Origin: Rhizobacter sp. Root1238
GTDB taxonomy: Bacteria; Pseudomonadota; Gammaproteobacteria; Burkholderiales; Burkholderiaceae_C
Assembly (NCBI RefSeq): GCF_001425825.1
Contig: NZ_LMDM01000047.1
Span: forward strand, 111,862 to 175,861
Direction: 5' to 3'
Length of the DNA: 64,000 nucleotides
Shown here: piece after piece, positions 28,425 through 37,821 of the stretch
How positions within the stretch are numbered: the first letter of the stretch is position 1
Layout: each line of letters opens with the position of its first letter
Made by a program: the position numbers and the translations under genes
The notes under the pieces: model-generated
Databases searched by the model: none
Seen by the model: only the letters and a program-made list of their open reading frames with translations
Told to the model about the DNA's origin: nothing

Positions 28425-28440
28425 GTTTCTTTCTTGGCGT

Positions 28441-28555
28441 GCTCGGGAGGGCGGGGCACTCAGGGACTGGACTGTCCCCCGCGGAAGGTCTGCCTGGCGG
28501 CTGCCCTTCCGCTCCTCCTTTACGTCCTGTCCCTGAGCGCCCCGCCCTCCCGAGC
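28441..28555 (+). repeat. Palindromic element, copy A (about 115 bp)
   Basis: Outer arms 28441-28466 and 28530-28555 are inverted repeats of 26 bases with one mismatch (GCTCGGGAGGGCGGGGC core). Inside lies a 49-base block (28475-28523) whose reverse complement recurs in copy B (28640-28688). The block is itself partly palindromic (GCGGAAGG...CCTTCCGC). It sits 16 bases after the UvrA-like gene. No ORF or T-run is present. The look is REP/MITE-like. Confidence 0.75.
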
Positions 28556-28608
28556 CGATGGCCTCATGCACCCATCGGATTCGTCTCCGCCCAGAACAGT
28601 CGGTGGCG

Positions 28609-28721
28609 GGCGGGGAGGTGGGGTGCTCGGCGCAGGGAAGTAAAGGAGGAGCGGAAGGCCTGCCGCGCGGCAGGCCTTCCGCGGGGGACATGACCGGAGC
28701 CGAGTACCCCGCCTCCCCGCC
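28609..28721 (-). repeat. Palindromic element, copy B (inverted relative to copy A)
   Basis: Outer arms 28609-28631 and 28699-28721 are inverted repeats of 23 bases with two mismatches. The inner block 28640-28688 is the reverse complement of 28475-28523 in copy A and contains the near-perfect palindrome GCGGAAGGCCTGCC/GGCAGGCCTTCCGC. The element ends one base before the stop codon of the GGDEF gene. Between copies A and B lie 53 bases without features. Together they fill the 297-base gap between the convergent genes. Confidence 0.75.
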
Positions 28722-30434
28722 TCAAGCAGAAGATGCCACCAACCGATTGCGCCCGAGCCGCTTCGCTTCGTAGAGCGCAGCATCCGCCCGCTCGACGAGT
28801 TCGATCGCGTTGTCAGTCGGCTGCGCGACGGCCAACCCGAGGCTCAGCGTGACCTGCAGCCCCGGTGCGATCGCGTCCCACGGGTAGATCTGCACGGCGC
28901 TGCGCAGGCGCTCGCAGATCTCGTGCGCGGTCTCGCGCGGCGTGTCGACGAACACCAGCACGAACTCTTCGCCGCCCCAGCGGCCCAGCAGGTCGCGTGC
29001 CCGGGTCTTGTCGCCGAACAGGCGCGCCACCGTGCGCAGCACCTCGTCGCCGACCGCATGGCCGTGGCGGTCGTTGACCTGCTTGAAGTGGTCGAGGTCG
29101 GCCATCGCCAGCGCCATCGGCTGGCGCTGGCCGCGCGAACGCTCGATCAGCAGCGGCAGCGTCGCGTCGACATGGCGCCGGTTCGCAAGGCCGGTCAGCG
29201 GGTCTTCCAGCGTCTCGCGGTGCAGCTCGGCGGTGCGCTGCTCGAGCAGCTCCTTCTCGGCTTCGAGCTGCTGCGTGCGCAGCCGCTGCAGCTCGGCCTC
29301 GAGGCGCGAACGCTCGCCGTCCATCAGCGCGCGCTCGACATCGATGCGGTTCACCATCAGCCGCGCCTGCGCCTTGCTCTGCAGCGCGACCCGCTGCATC
29401 TCGATCTGGTGGTGCGCCTCGCAGTGCAGCAGCGCCGGCTCGAACTGGCGCGTGGCCTTGTAGGCACGGTGCAGCGCCGAATGCACCCGCATGCGGGTGG
29501 TCTCGTGGTCGAGCTGGGTCAGCGACTGCAGCGTCGCGGTCAGCTCGATGATGGCCTCTTCATTGCGGCCCTCGCGCAGCAGCACCTCGGCGATGTTGTG
29601 CCGCATGCGCAGCACCACCGCGCGGAAGCCGTTCTGCTCGGCGCTCGCCAGCGCCTCCTGCAACAGCGCACGGGCCTCGGCGAAGTCGCCGGCCAGCCCG
29701 AGCGCCTCGCCCAGGTTGCCCTGCGTGACGGCAACGCGGTAGAGGTCGCCATGGCGGCGCGCCAGCGACAGCGCCCGGCTGCCGTACTGGCGCGCCCGCT
29801 GGATCGCCTGCTGGCTGGCATCGTCGTCGGCGCGCAGCTGCGCCTGGTAGTAGGCGCTGATCGCGGTGGCGGTCAGGTTGTTCAGCGCCAGCATCCGGTC
29901 GCCGTGGCCGCCGTGCTCGCGCGCCATGCCCAGCGACTGCAGCAGGAAGCTCTCGGCCTGGATCGAATCGCCGAGCCGGTCGTAGCAAATGCCGATGCGG
30001 TTCAGCGCGACACCCATCGCCAAGCCGCGGTCGTGCTCGCGGGCCAGCTCGAACGACGCGGTGGCGTGCTTCAGCGCTTCTTCCTGCAGCCCGATCTCGC
30101 TGAACGAGATCGCCAGCAGGCACAGCGTGTCGCACTGCTCGTCGATGCGCTCGGCGGCCTTCCAGAGCGCGAGCGCCGCGCGCGCCGACTGTACCGACGG
30201 CTCGAACTGCCCGAGCCGCCACAGGTGGTTGGCGATCAGCGTGTGGATGCGTGCCATCACCAGCGGCTCGCCCACCGCGCTGGCACCCGCCAGGGCCTGT
30301 TGGGCCAGAGCGAGGCCCTGCTGGTGGTGGCCGGCGTCGTGCGCGGCCTGTGAATCGGCGATCAGCCTGACGAGGCGTCTGGCGACTGTCTCGGGGCCGG
30401 CGGGGGTGTGGGAGGGCAAGGCGTGGGCGACCAT
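28722..30434 (-). CDS. Diguanylate cyclase with TPR-like sensor region
   Basis: A 570-residue soluble protein. Residues about 25-345 are helical tetratricopeptide-like repeats ('ALAQQALAGASAVGEP', 'LLAISFSEIGLQEEALKHA', 'GNLGEALGLAGDFAEARALLQ'). About 350-405 is a coiled coil. The C-terminus is a GGDEF domain with 'DPLTGLANRRHVDATL', 'DLDHFKQVNDRHGHAVGDEVL' and the catalytic 'GRWGGEEFVLVF'. It should make cyclic di-GMP under control of protein-protein contacts. No RxxD inhibitory site is evident just before GGEEF. It is monocistronic, with msrQ ending 70 bases upstream on the same strand. Confidence 0.92.
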   Translation of the reverse strand: MVAHALPSHTPAGPETVARRLVRLIADSQAAHDAGHHQQGLALAQQALAGASAVGEPLVMARIHTLIANHLWRLGQFEPSVQSARAALALWKAAERIDEQCDTLCLLAISFSEIGLQEEALKHATASFELAREHDRGLAMGVALNRIGICYDRLGDSIQAESFLLQSLGMAREHGGHGDRMLALNNLTATAISAYYQAQLRADDDASQQAIQRARQYGSRALSLARRHGDLYRVAVTQGNLGEALGLAGDFAEARALLQEALASAEQNGFRAVVLRMRHNIAEVLLREGRNEEAIIELTATLQSLTQLDHETTRMRVHSALHRAYKATRQFEPALLHCEAHHQIEMQRVALQSKAQARLMVNRIDVERALMDGERSRLEAELQRLRTQQLEAEKELLEQRTAELHRETLEDPLTGLANRRHVDATLPLLIERSRGQRQPMALAMADLDHFKQVNDRHGHAVGDEVLRTVARLFGDKTRARDLLGRWGGEEFVLVFVDTPRETAHEICERLRSAVQIYPWDAIAPGLQVTLSLGLAVAQPTDNAIELVERADAALYEAKRLGRNRLVASSA

Positions 30435-30504
30435 GGAGGGCCCGATTGTGCGTGGCCCGGCGCGACCGCGCCAGACACGCAGGCGTCAGGTTCGCGATGC
30501 GCCG

Positions 30505-31164
30505 TCAACTCTTGCGCAGCGCGTGCCAGATGCGCCAGCCGAGCAGCACCCCGATGATGGCGGCGTACACCGCGACCTCGGCGAAATTGTTCTTCGCCGC
30601 CTTCATCCAGAAGAAGTGCAGCAGACCCAGCAGCACGACCGCGTAGACGCTCTTGTGCAGCGCCTGCCAGCGCTTCGCGCCCAGCGCCTTGATGGCCCGG
30701 TTGAACGAGGTGGCGGCCAGCGGGATCATCAGCACGAAGGCGAGGAAGCCGACCAGCGCGAACGGGCGCTTCGGGATGTCGCGCACGATGGCGTCGAGGT
30801 CCAGCCCCATGTCGAGCCACGCATACGCCAGGAAGTGCAGCACCACGTAGAAGAACGCGAACAGCCCCAGCATGCGCCGGAAGCGCGCCAGCGCCGGCTG
30901 GTGCGCGATCACCCGCAGCGGCGTCACCGCCAGCGTGATGCACAGCAGCCGCAGCGTCCAGTCGCCGGTCGAGCGGATCAGCGCCTCGGCCGGGTTCGCG
31001 CCCAGCGTGTTCATCAGCGCGCCGTAGAACAACCACGCGAACGGCAGCAGGCCGGCAACGAACAGCAGCGGCTTGGCCGCCGGGTGCAGCAGCGGCGAGC
31101 GCCGGCGCGGCACGGCGGCGCGGGGGGAGGGGGCGGTGTCGGGCGACAGCACGGCGGTCTTCAT
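30505..31164 (-). CDS. msrQ: Protein-methionine-sulfoxide reductase heme-binding membrane subunit
   Basis: A 219-residue ferric-reductase-like membrane protein (YedZ family) with five to six hydrophobic segments. It has the His-bearing stretches 'VVLHFLAYAWLD', 'KRWQALHKSVYAVVLLGLLHFFW' expected for heme b ligation. It passes electrons from the quinone pool to MsrP for repair of oxidised methionines in periplasmic proteins. The ATG at 31164 was chosen; a TTG two codons earlier is possible. It begins 13 bases after msrP, in the usual msrP-msrQ order. The first 30 residues are a Pro/Arg-rich cytoplasmic extension. Confidence 0.93.
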   Translation of the reverse strand: MKTAVLSPDTAPSPRAAVPRRRSPLLHPAAKPLLFVAGLLPFAWLFYGALMNTLGANPAEALIRSTGDWTLRLLCITLAVTPLRVIAHQPALARFRRMLGLFAFFYVVLHFLAYAWLDMGLDLDAIVRDIPKRPFALVGFLAFVLMIPLAATSFNRAIKALGAKRWQALHKSVYAVVLLGLLHFFWMKAAKNNFAEVAVYAAIIGVLLGWRIWHALRKS

Positions 31165-31177
31165 CGTCAATCCGCCG

Positions 31178-32170
<993 letters not shown>

Positions 32171-32255
32171 GAAAACTCCTGGGGACGCCCGCAGGCGCGT
32201 TGCCGGTCAGTCGGGCTTGGAGCGGCTGACCTTACAGCCGGTTCCACCGGCAGGT

Positions 32256-32615
32256 TCAGGGCAGCTCGCCGAAGTTGGTGTCGTCGATCACCGTACCGAA
32301 TTGCGTGTCGGAAAACAGCCGCAGCGAATTGCGCGCGGTGCGTTCGCGGAAGCTCTTGCGGGCGAACAGCTTGGCCTGCGCCTCGCCCGGCAGGTCGGTG
32401 ATGTTGATGATGTTGCGGACGATCAGCGTGTCGATCACGTCCTCGATCACGCGGACGAAATCGGCGTCGAGCTTGCCGAAATCGCTGTTGGCCGGGGTGT
32501 GCCCGATGAAGGCCAGCAGCTCCGGATGCCCGTCGGCCATGAACTCGGTGCCGGCCCCCGGTTGACGGTGCAGGCTGTCGATCTGTCCGTCGGGTCCGCG
32601 TCGGATGTGGGGCAT
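32256..32615 (-). CDS. Conserved hypothetical protein, 119 residues
   Basis: A small soluble protein opening 'MPHIRRGPDGQIDSLHRQP' and containing 'LDADFVRVIEDVIDTLIVRNIINITDLPGEAQAKLFARKSFRER'. The latter matches a widespread family of unknown function that is often mislabelled in databases as a tryptophan-synthase-like protein. No enzymatic motif is visible. It stands between cytochrome c4 (whose terminator is 60 bases upstream) and msrP on the same strand. A TATAGT hexamer 30 bases upstream of the ATG could be its -10. Its role is unknown. Confidence 0.75.
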   Translation of the reverse strand: MPHIRRGPDGQIDSLHRQPGAGTEFMADGHPELLAFIGHTPANSDFGKLDADFVRVIEDVIDTLIVRNIINITDLPGEAQAKLFARKSFRERTARNSLRLFSDTQFGTVIDDTNFGELP

Positions 32616-32674
32616 GGGGGCGTTCGCAGTGGCGAGTCGGATGACTATAGTCGCGCGCGCCGCGGCCGGGAATG

Positions 32675-32700
32675 AAAAAGGCCGGTCAGCGACCGGCCCT
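32675..32700 (-). terminator. Rho-independent terminator of the cytochrome c4 gene
   Basis: On the minus strand GGCCGGTC-GCT-GACCGGCC (32680-32698) forms an 8-bp stem followed by TTTTT (32675-32679). It lies 20 bases after the cytochrome stop codon. Confidence 0.88.
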
Positions 32701-32719
32701 TGCGTGAGATTCGCCGCGT

Positions 32720-33346
32720 TCAGCGCAGGCCGGCGATGTAGTCGGCCACCGCCTTGATTTCCTTGTCGTTCATCTTCGCGGCGACGCCGATCATCTGCGC
32801 GCTGTTCTTGCGCAGCCCGCTGCGGAAGGCCACCAGCTGCGCTTCGGTGTAGTCGGAGTGCTGGCCGCGCAGGCGCGGGTACTGGACCGGAAGGCCGGCG
32901 CCGGTCGGGCTGTGGCAGCCGGAACAGGCCGGGATCGCCCGGTCGGCGATGCCGCCGCGGTAGATCTTCTCGCCGAGGGCGACCGATTCCTTGTTCTTCG
33001 CGAAACCGGGCTTCGCGTCCTTCGAGGCGTAGAACGCGGCCACGTTGCGCATGTCGTCTTCGCTCAGCGTCGAGGCCATGCCCTTCATGATCGGGTTGTC
33101 GCGCTTGCCTTCCTTGAACTCGGCCAGTTGCTTGACGAGGTATTCAGGGTGCTGCCCCTGCAGGATCGGGTTGGCCGGGCTGCCGCGCGAGCCGTCGGCC
33201 GAGTGGCAGGCCGCGCAGACGTTGGTCGAGATCGCCTGGCCTTTCGCGACGTCGGGCTTGGCCTTGACCGCCTCGTTCGCGGACGCGGGCGCCACCAGCG
33301 CGGCGGCCAACAACAGACTCGACAGCAGGGAAGCAACAGGCATCAT
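32720..33346 (-). CDS. Diheme cytochrome c4
   Basis: A 208-residue periplasmic protein with a Sec leader ('MMPVASLLSSLLLAAALVAPASA|NEA'). It has two c-type heme sites, 'CAACH' near residue 45 and 'CSGCH' near residue 140, each with a downstream Met ligand region ('GMAS', 'MIGVAAKMND'). Duplicated monoheme domains of this kind are cytochrome c4, which carries electrons to terminal oxidases. ATG 33346 or 33343 could be the start. It diverges from engB, the usual arrangement in this order. The cytochrome c maturation genes resB/resC that often follow are not present here. Confidence 0.92.
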   Translation of the reverse strand: MMPVASLLSSLLLAAALVAPASANEAVKAKPDVAKGQAISTNVCAACHSADGSRGSPANPILQGQHPEYLVKQLAEFKEGKRDNPIMKGMASTLSEDDMRNVAAFYASKDAKPGFAKNKESVALGEKIYRGGIADRAIPACSGCHSPTGAGLPVQYPRLRGQHSDYTEAQLVAFRSGLRKNSAQMIGVAAKMNDKEIKAVADYIAGLR

Positions 33347-33428
33347 GGCGTGTGGGTGTGAGGTGGCTGGATGCGTTTTGAGGGTGCAAAACCCGGCGAT
33401 TTTACAATGCAAGTTTTTGGTGCCTTCC

Positions 33429-34136
33429 ATGACCGACGAAAACAATTCCGGTGCGCCGGCCGCTGACGCGAGCAGCGATGCGGCCGCGGCCGAGAAACTG
33501 GCGCTGGCCTGGACGCACACGGCCCGCTTCCTGACGACCGCCAGCCAGCTGAACCAGCTGCCGCAGACCGAGCTGCCCGAGATCGCCTTCGTCGGCCGAT
33601 CGAACGCCGGCAAATCGACCGCGATCAACACGCTGACGCAGCAGAAGCGGCTGGCCTTCGCGTCGAAGACGCCCGGCCGCACGCAGCACATCAACCTGTT
33701 CGAGCTCGGCCCGAAAGACGCGCCGAACGCGCTGTTCGCCGACCTGCCGGGCTACGGCTACGCCGCCGTCGCCCGCTCGGCCAAGCAACGCTGGCAGGAG
33801 GTGATGGCCAACTACCTGCAGGTGCGCCGCAGCCTGTCGGGCGTGGTGCTGATGGTCGATTCGCGGCTCGGGCTGACCGAGCTCGACCGCAACCTGCTCG
33901 AATTCGTCGCACCGCGCGTCGGCTCCGGCGAGGTGCGGCTGCTGGTGCTGCTGACCAAGTCCGACAAGCTGAACCGCCGCGAAGCCACCACCGTGCTGGA
34001 AACCACGCAGGCGGTGCTGGGCGAGCTGACGAGCGAGCATGCCGACATCGGCATCTCGCTGTTCTCGGCGCTGAAGAAGCAGGGCGTCGGCGACGCGGCC
34101 TGCGTGCTGCGGGAGTGGGTCGTCCCGGCGCCATGA
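33429..34136 (+). CDS. engB: Ribosome biogenesis GTP-binding protein YihA/YsxC
   Basis: A 235-residue TRAFAC-class GTPase. G1 'GRSNAGKST' is near residue 58, G2 'TPGRTQHIN', G3 'DLPGYGYA', and G4 'TKSDKLNR'. It assists late assembly of the 50S ribosomal subunit. The start at 33429 gives an N-terminal extension rich in Ala, Ser and Asp before the domain. The open frame continues upstream through the divergent cytochrome promoter and is not used. Its stop overlaps the ATG of the following alpha/beta hydrolase gene. Confidence 0.95.
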   Translation: MTDENNSGAPAADASSDAAAAEKLALAWTHTARFLTTASQLNQLPQTELPEIAFVGRSNAGKSTAINTLTQQKRLAFASKTPGRTQHINLFELGPKDAPNALFADLPGYGYAAVARSAKQRWQEVMANYLQVRRSLSGVVLMVDSRLGLTELDRNLLEFVAPRVGSGEVRLLVLLTKSDKLNRREATTVLETTQAVLGELTSEHADIGISLFSALKKQGVGDAACVLREWVVPAP

Positions 34137-35035
34137 TCGAGACCTTCGACGCGGTGCTGCCGCACGGCATCACGCTGAGCTGCCGGGCCAGCGGGCCGCG
34201 CGGTGCGCCGGCGATCGTGTTCCTGCATGGTTTTCCCGAGGGCGCCTTCGTCTGGGACGCGATGCTGCGGCATTTCGGCGACCGCTACCGCTGCGTCGCG
34301 CCGAACCTGCGCGGCTACGAGCGCTCGTCGGCACCGGCCGAGGTGGAAGCCTATCGCGCGAAGCACCTGGTGGCCGACCTGCTGGCGCTGATCGCCCACG
34401 AAGGCGGTGGTCCACTGGCGGCGCTGGTCGCGCACGACTGGGGTGGTGCCGTCGCCTGGAATTTCGCGGTGCAGCACCCGCAGGCGTTGCAGCGGCTGGT
34501 GATCGTCAATTCGCCGCACCCGGGGGTCTTCCTGAAGGCGCTGCAGACCGACCCGCACCAGCAGGCGGCCAGTGCCTACATGAACGCCTGGAGCCGCCCC
34601 GAGGCCGAGGCGGAGCTCGCGGCCGGCGATTTCGCGCGGCTGTGGGCGGCGTTTGCCCACATGGGCGCCGAAGACCCGTCGCGCCCCGGTGGCGGCTGGC
34701 TGACGCCGGCGCTGAAGGAGCAGTACCGCGCGGTCTGGCGCCACGGGCTGACCGGTGCGCTGAACTACTACCGCGCGTCGCCGCTGCGCCCGCCGACCGG
34801 GCCCGATTCACCGGTGCTCGCGTTGAAGTTCCCACCCGAGTTCGTCACCGTGCAGGTGCCGACGCACGTGGTGTGGGGCGAGGCCGATGTGGCCTTGCCG
34901 GCGTCATTGCTGGACGGGCTGGAGGCCTTCGTGCCGAAGCTGACGCTGACCCGCGTGCCGGGCGCCACGCACTGGATCGTGCACGAGCTGCCGGCGCTGG
35001 TCGCGGCCGAGATCGAATCGGCGTTGGTTCGGTGA
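34133..35035 (+). CDS. Alpha/beta hydrolase, epoxide-hydrolase-like
   Basis: A 300-residue protein. The oxyanion-hole motif 'FLHGFPEGAFVW' is near residue 27. The nucleophile elbow 'VAHDWGGAVAW' places Asp, not Ser, as nucleophile, as in epoxide hydrolases and haloalkane dehalogenases. The cap-domain tyrosine region 'ALNYYRASPLRP' supports epoxide hydrolase. The catalytic His is in 'GATHWIVHELP'. The start overlaps the engB stop (ATGA), so translation is coupled, although the two functions look unrelated. The substrate is unknown. An 83-bp repeat starts two bases after its stop. Confidence 0.88.
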   Translation: MIETFDAVLPHGITLSCRASGPRGAPAIVFLHGFPEGAFVWDAMLRHFGDRYRCVAPNLRGYERSSAPAEVEAYRAKHLVADLLALIAHEGGGPLAALVAHDWGGAVAWNFAVQHPQALQRLVIVNSPHPGVFLKALQTDPHQQAASAYMNAWSRPEAEAELAAGDFARLWAAFAHMGAEDPSRPGGGWLTPALKEQYRAVWRHGLTGALNYYRASPLRPPTGPDSPVLALKFPPEFVTVQVPTHVVWGEADVALPASLLDGLEAFVPKLTLTRVPGATHWIVHELPALVAAEIESALVR

Positions 35036-35036
35036 G

Positions 35037-35119
35037 GCGGGCCGAGCGCCGGGCCGCCCCAAGCCGGCCCGCGTTCCCTCGGGGGACCGCTCGACGTACT
35101 CGTCGAGCGAGGGGTCGTC
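35037..35119 (-). repeat. 83-bp interspersed repeat, copy 2
   Basis: Reverse complement of the element at 717-799. The GACGACCCCTCG end overlaps the stop codon of the minus-strand 85-residue ORF at 35118-35120. The other end lies two bases after the stop of the alpha/beta hydrolase gene. In both copies the same end touches a gene's stop codon. It fills nearly the whole spacer between the two convergent genes. Confidence 0.75.
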
Positions 35120-35375
35120 ACACCACCACGTAGCGGCCGTCGAGCAGTTGCGACGCCGACTGCAGGTGCTCGCGCAGCATCGGGAACAGGTCCGACGACG
35201 ACTCGCTCGCGTAGATCTGACGTGCCCGGTGCGCCGGCGAATAGCCGACGTTGACGAGGCAGGCGGCCGGCCCGCTGCAGTACTCCAGCAGCTCCGGTCC
35301 GATGAGGTGAACCGCCCAGCCTTCCGACGACTCGACACCGCCATCGCTGATCCGCATCAATTCGCTGTCTGTCAT
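35118..35375 (-). CDS. Hypothetical protein, 85 residues
   Basis: I do not recognise this small acidic protein. It contains 'GWAVHLIGPELLEYCSGPAACLVNVGYSPAHRARQIYAS' and ends 'LLDGRYVVV'. No membrane segment or metal motif is present. The ATG at 35375 has only a weak GCGAGG upstream. Coding is supported by its position between real genes, a stop that coincides with the end of the repeat, and a normal residue composition. About 120 bases upstream of it contain nothing recognisable. Confidence 0.6.
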   Translation of the reverse strand: MTDSELMRISDGGVESSEGWAVHLIGPELLEYCSGPAACLVNVGYSPAHRARQIYASESSSDLFPMLREHLQSASQLLDGRYVVV

Positions 35376-35495
35376 GTGCGCCTCGCCGAACTTCGCTGAC
35401 TCTGTTGCCTGACCCTTGCAGCCAGTTTAGGAAGCGCTCCTTCGCTTGGCACCCCCCCGAACGCGGCAGTCCGGCCCGGCCGGCTGCCTCATCCG

Positions 35496-37799
35496 TCACG
35501 GTCGGCCGATGAACAGGTAGAGGCCGGCGGCGCCACGCGGCGCGTAGGTCACGCCGAGGTAGAGCGGACCGATGCCGGTGTCGGCACCGACGAACAGGCT
35601 CATGCCGCTGCGCAGGTCGTTCAGCTTCATCTGGCTGCTGAACTCCCAGGCGTTGCCGGCCTCCAGCGATCCACCGACGAACAGACCGCGGGTGAACACC
35701 GGCGTGTAGCTCATGCGCTGGTAGTACGCGAGCCGGCCGAACAGCAGGTAGTTGCCCTCGATCTGGCCCGGCAGGTAGCCCGACATCTGCTGGAAGCCGC
35801 CGAGCGTGTAGCGGCCCAGCCCGGTGATCGAGCGCTGGTCGGCATGCTGCACCCGCGCGAACGCGTTCAGCGTGTGCCGCCCCCAGCTGCCGACCGCCGA
35901 GCCCTCGCTCTCGACCCGCGTGAAGCGGTCGGAGTCGCTGCCGGTGACGCTGTCGCTGCGCCGGCCGGTGACCACTTCGCCCTGCACGCGGTAGCCGTGC
36001 AGCGGGAAGTTCGCGAAGTCGAGCTGGTCGATCACCACGCCGACGCGCAGGCCGGATTCGTCGATCGTCACCGTGTCGCGCGGCCCGACGTAGTCGGCCG
36101 ACAGGATCTCCGGTTCGTTGCGCAGCGTCAGGTGCGTCAGACCGATGCGGATCTCGCCGAACTGGCCCCAGGGCTGGCCGAGGTCGACGCCGAAGCGGCC
36201 GGCCGAGCGGTTGAAGTGCCCGCGCTCGTCGCCGGTGACGCCGTTGTAGACCGCCACCTTGCGGCGCTCGATCTCGCCGTAGCCGGCGACGAACCAGTCG
36301 TTCGAGATGCCGAGCGTCCAGTTCAGCGGGTGGTAGATCTCGGTGAACAGCTTCGGCACCTCGCCGATCTGCACGCGGTTGCGCCATTCGGTGCCGTTGG
36401 CATCCAGCCAGTGGCGGTTGTGGCTGATCTTCAGGTTGAAGGCGCTGCGCCCGCTGAAGTCGGTGTTCAGGTCCAGCCCGACGCGGAAGTAGTGCGGCCC
36501 CCAGGGCTTGTCCTCCAGGTCGAAGACCAGCCCGTCGCCGCGGTCGGTCGTCACCAGCTCGTAGTCGGCGCGCACGTAGTCGCCACTGGCGGCCAGGCGC
36601 CGCGCATCGCGCTCGGCCTTCGCGGCGTCGAAGGGCTGGCCGGCCGCCGATTCCATCTGCGCCGCGAAGCGCTTCGGGTTGGTCAGCTCGCTGCCTTCGA
36701 ATTCGACGAACGCGAGCGTCGCCTGCGGGGCGGGCTCGCGCGGGTGGCCGGCCTTCCATTGCGCGTAGCTCGTCTCGTCGAGCGCCAGCGCGGCCAGCCG
36801 CGGCGCGAGCTGCAGCGCGCCCTGCTCGCCGAGCGCGATCAGCTCGGGCGTCTTGTTGAAATCGCCGGCGGTGATGTCGCCCAGCTGCGGCGAGATCAGC
36901 AGGTCGCGCCCGCCGAGCGACGCGAGGCTGCGCTGCACGTTCTGCTCGGTCAGGATGTTGATCATCTGCCCGGTCAGCCCGCCGACCGAGCCGAGCGTCT
37001 TGCGCGGCGCCAGCGGCGTGCCGATGTTGACGACGATCACGATGTCGGCGCCCATCGCGCGCGCGACGCCGACCGGCACGTTGTCGACCAGGCCGCCGTC
37101 GCCGAGGATGCGGTCGTCGATCTCGGTCGGCGGGAACACGCCGGGCACGCTCATGCTGGAGCGCAGCGCGAGCGCGAGGTCGCCCTGGCTCAGGATCACC
37201 GCGCGGCCGTCTTCCATGTCGGTGGCGACGGCACGGAACGGGATCGGCAGTCGGTCGAAATCGCGCACCGAGCGCACCGGCAGCGTGTAGCGCCGCAGCA
37301 GCGTCTCGAGGCCGCGGCCCGACAGCGCGCCGAGCGGCGCGCGCAGCTCGCCGTCGCGCATGCCGAACTCGATCAACGGCGAGATCTCGAAGTCTTCTTC
37401 CTTGCGCCGCTGCGACAGCAGCTGGCGGTCGACCCGGTTGGCGAACACCGCGTCCCAGTTGACCTTCAGCAGCTCGCGCTCCAGCGTTGCGGCGTCCATG
37501 CCGCTCGCATACAGGCCGCCGATGATCGCGCCCATCGAGGTGCCGGCGATCACGTCGACCGGGATGCGCTCGCGCTCCAGCACCTTCAGCACGCCGACGT
37601 GCGACAGCCCGCGCGCGCCGCCGCCGGACAGCACCAGGCCGATGCGCGGACGGGCCGGTGGGGTCGGCTGGGCCGGTTGGGCCGTTACCGGCGTGCCTGC
37701 CGGCGGCGCCTGCTGCGCCAGCGCCGAGCCGCCGATGAGTGCGAGCAGGCACAGCCATGCCCGCCGATGGGTCCCGCCTCCGAATGTCATGGCCGGCAT
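35496..37799 (-). CDS. Patatin-like phospholipase fused to outer-membrane barrel (type Vd secretion, PlpD-like)
   Basis: A 767-residue protein. It has a signal peptide (about 1-28) and a Pro-rich linker. The patatin domain (about 52-310) has 'GLVLSGGGARG' as oxyanion loop, the nucleophile Ser88 in 'AGTSMG', and Asp234 in 'LGDGGLVDN'. A POTRA-like region follows (about 320-410). The C-terminal 350 residues have alternating beta strands ending in 'GLYLFIGRP', consistent with a 16-stranded barrel. PlpD-type proteins expose a phospholipase A1-like domain at or beyond the cell surface. The start could also be 37790. The DUF1631 gene is 22 bases upstream. Confidence 0.92.
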   Translation of the reverse strand: MPAMTFGGGTHRRAWLCLLALIGGSALAQQAPPAGTPVTAQPAQPTPPARPRIGLVLSGGGARGLSHVGVLKVLERERIPVDVIAGTSMGAIIGGLYASGMDAATLERELLKVNWDAVFANRVDRQLLSQRRKEEDFEISPLIEFGMRDGELRAPLGALSGRGLETLLRRYTLPVRSVRDFDRLPIPFRAVATDMEDGRAVILSQGDLALALRSSMSVPGVFPPTEIDDRILGDGGLVDNVPVGVARAMGADIVIVVNIGTPLAPRKTLGSVGGLTGQMINILTEQNVQRSLASLGGRDLLISPQLGDITAGDFNKTPELIALGEQGALQLAPRLAALALDETSYAQWKAGHPREPAPQATLAFVEFEGSELTNPKRFAAQMESAAGQPFDAAKAERDARRLAASGDYVRADYELVTTDRGDGLVFDLEDKPWGPHYFRVGLDLNTDFSGRSAFNLKISHNRHWLDANGTEWRNRVQIGEVPKLFTEIYHPLNWTLGISNDWFVAGYGEIERRKVAVYNGVTGDERGHFNRSAGRFGVDLGQPWGQFGEIRIGLTHLTLRNEPEILSADYVGPRDTVTIDESGLRVGVVIDQLDFANFPLHGYRVQGEVVTGRRSDSVTGSDSDRFTRVESEGSAVGSWGRHTLNAFARVQHADQRSITGLGRYTLGGFQQMSGYLPGQIEGNYLLFGRLAYYQRMSYTPVFTRGLFVGGSLEAGNAWEFSSQMKLNDLRSGMSLFVGADTGIGPLYLGVTYAPRGAAGLYLFIGRP

Positions 37800-37821
37800 T
37801 CTGCCGGCTCGCGGCGCCCGC

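Noticed and set aside
22605..28691. A 2028-codon open frame antisense to the UvrA-like gene
   Set aside because: Its translation is His/Arg/Leu/Ala-rich with no motif. It mirrors the conserved UvrA frame, as expected when codon third positions are mostly G or C.
34083..35035. The alpha/beta hydrolase as a haloalkane dehalogenase
   Set aside because: It has the Asp nucleophile common to both families, but the NYYRASP cap segment points to the epoxide hydrolase side.
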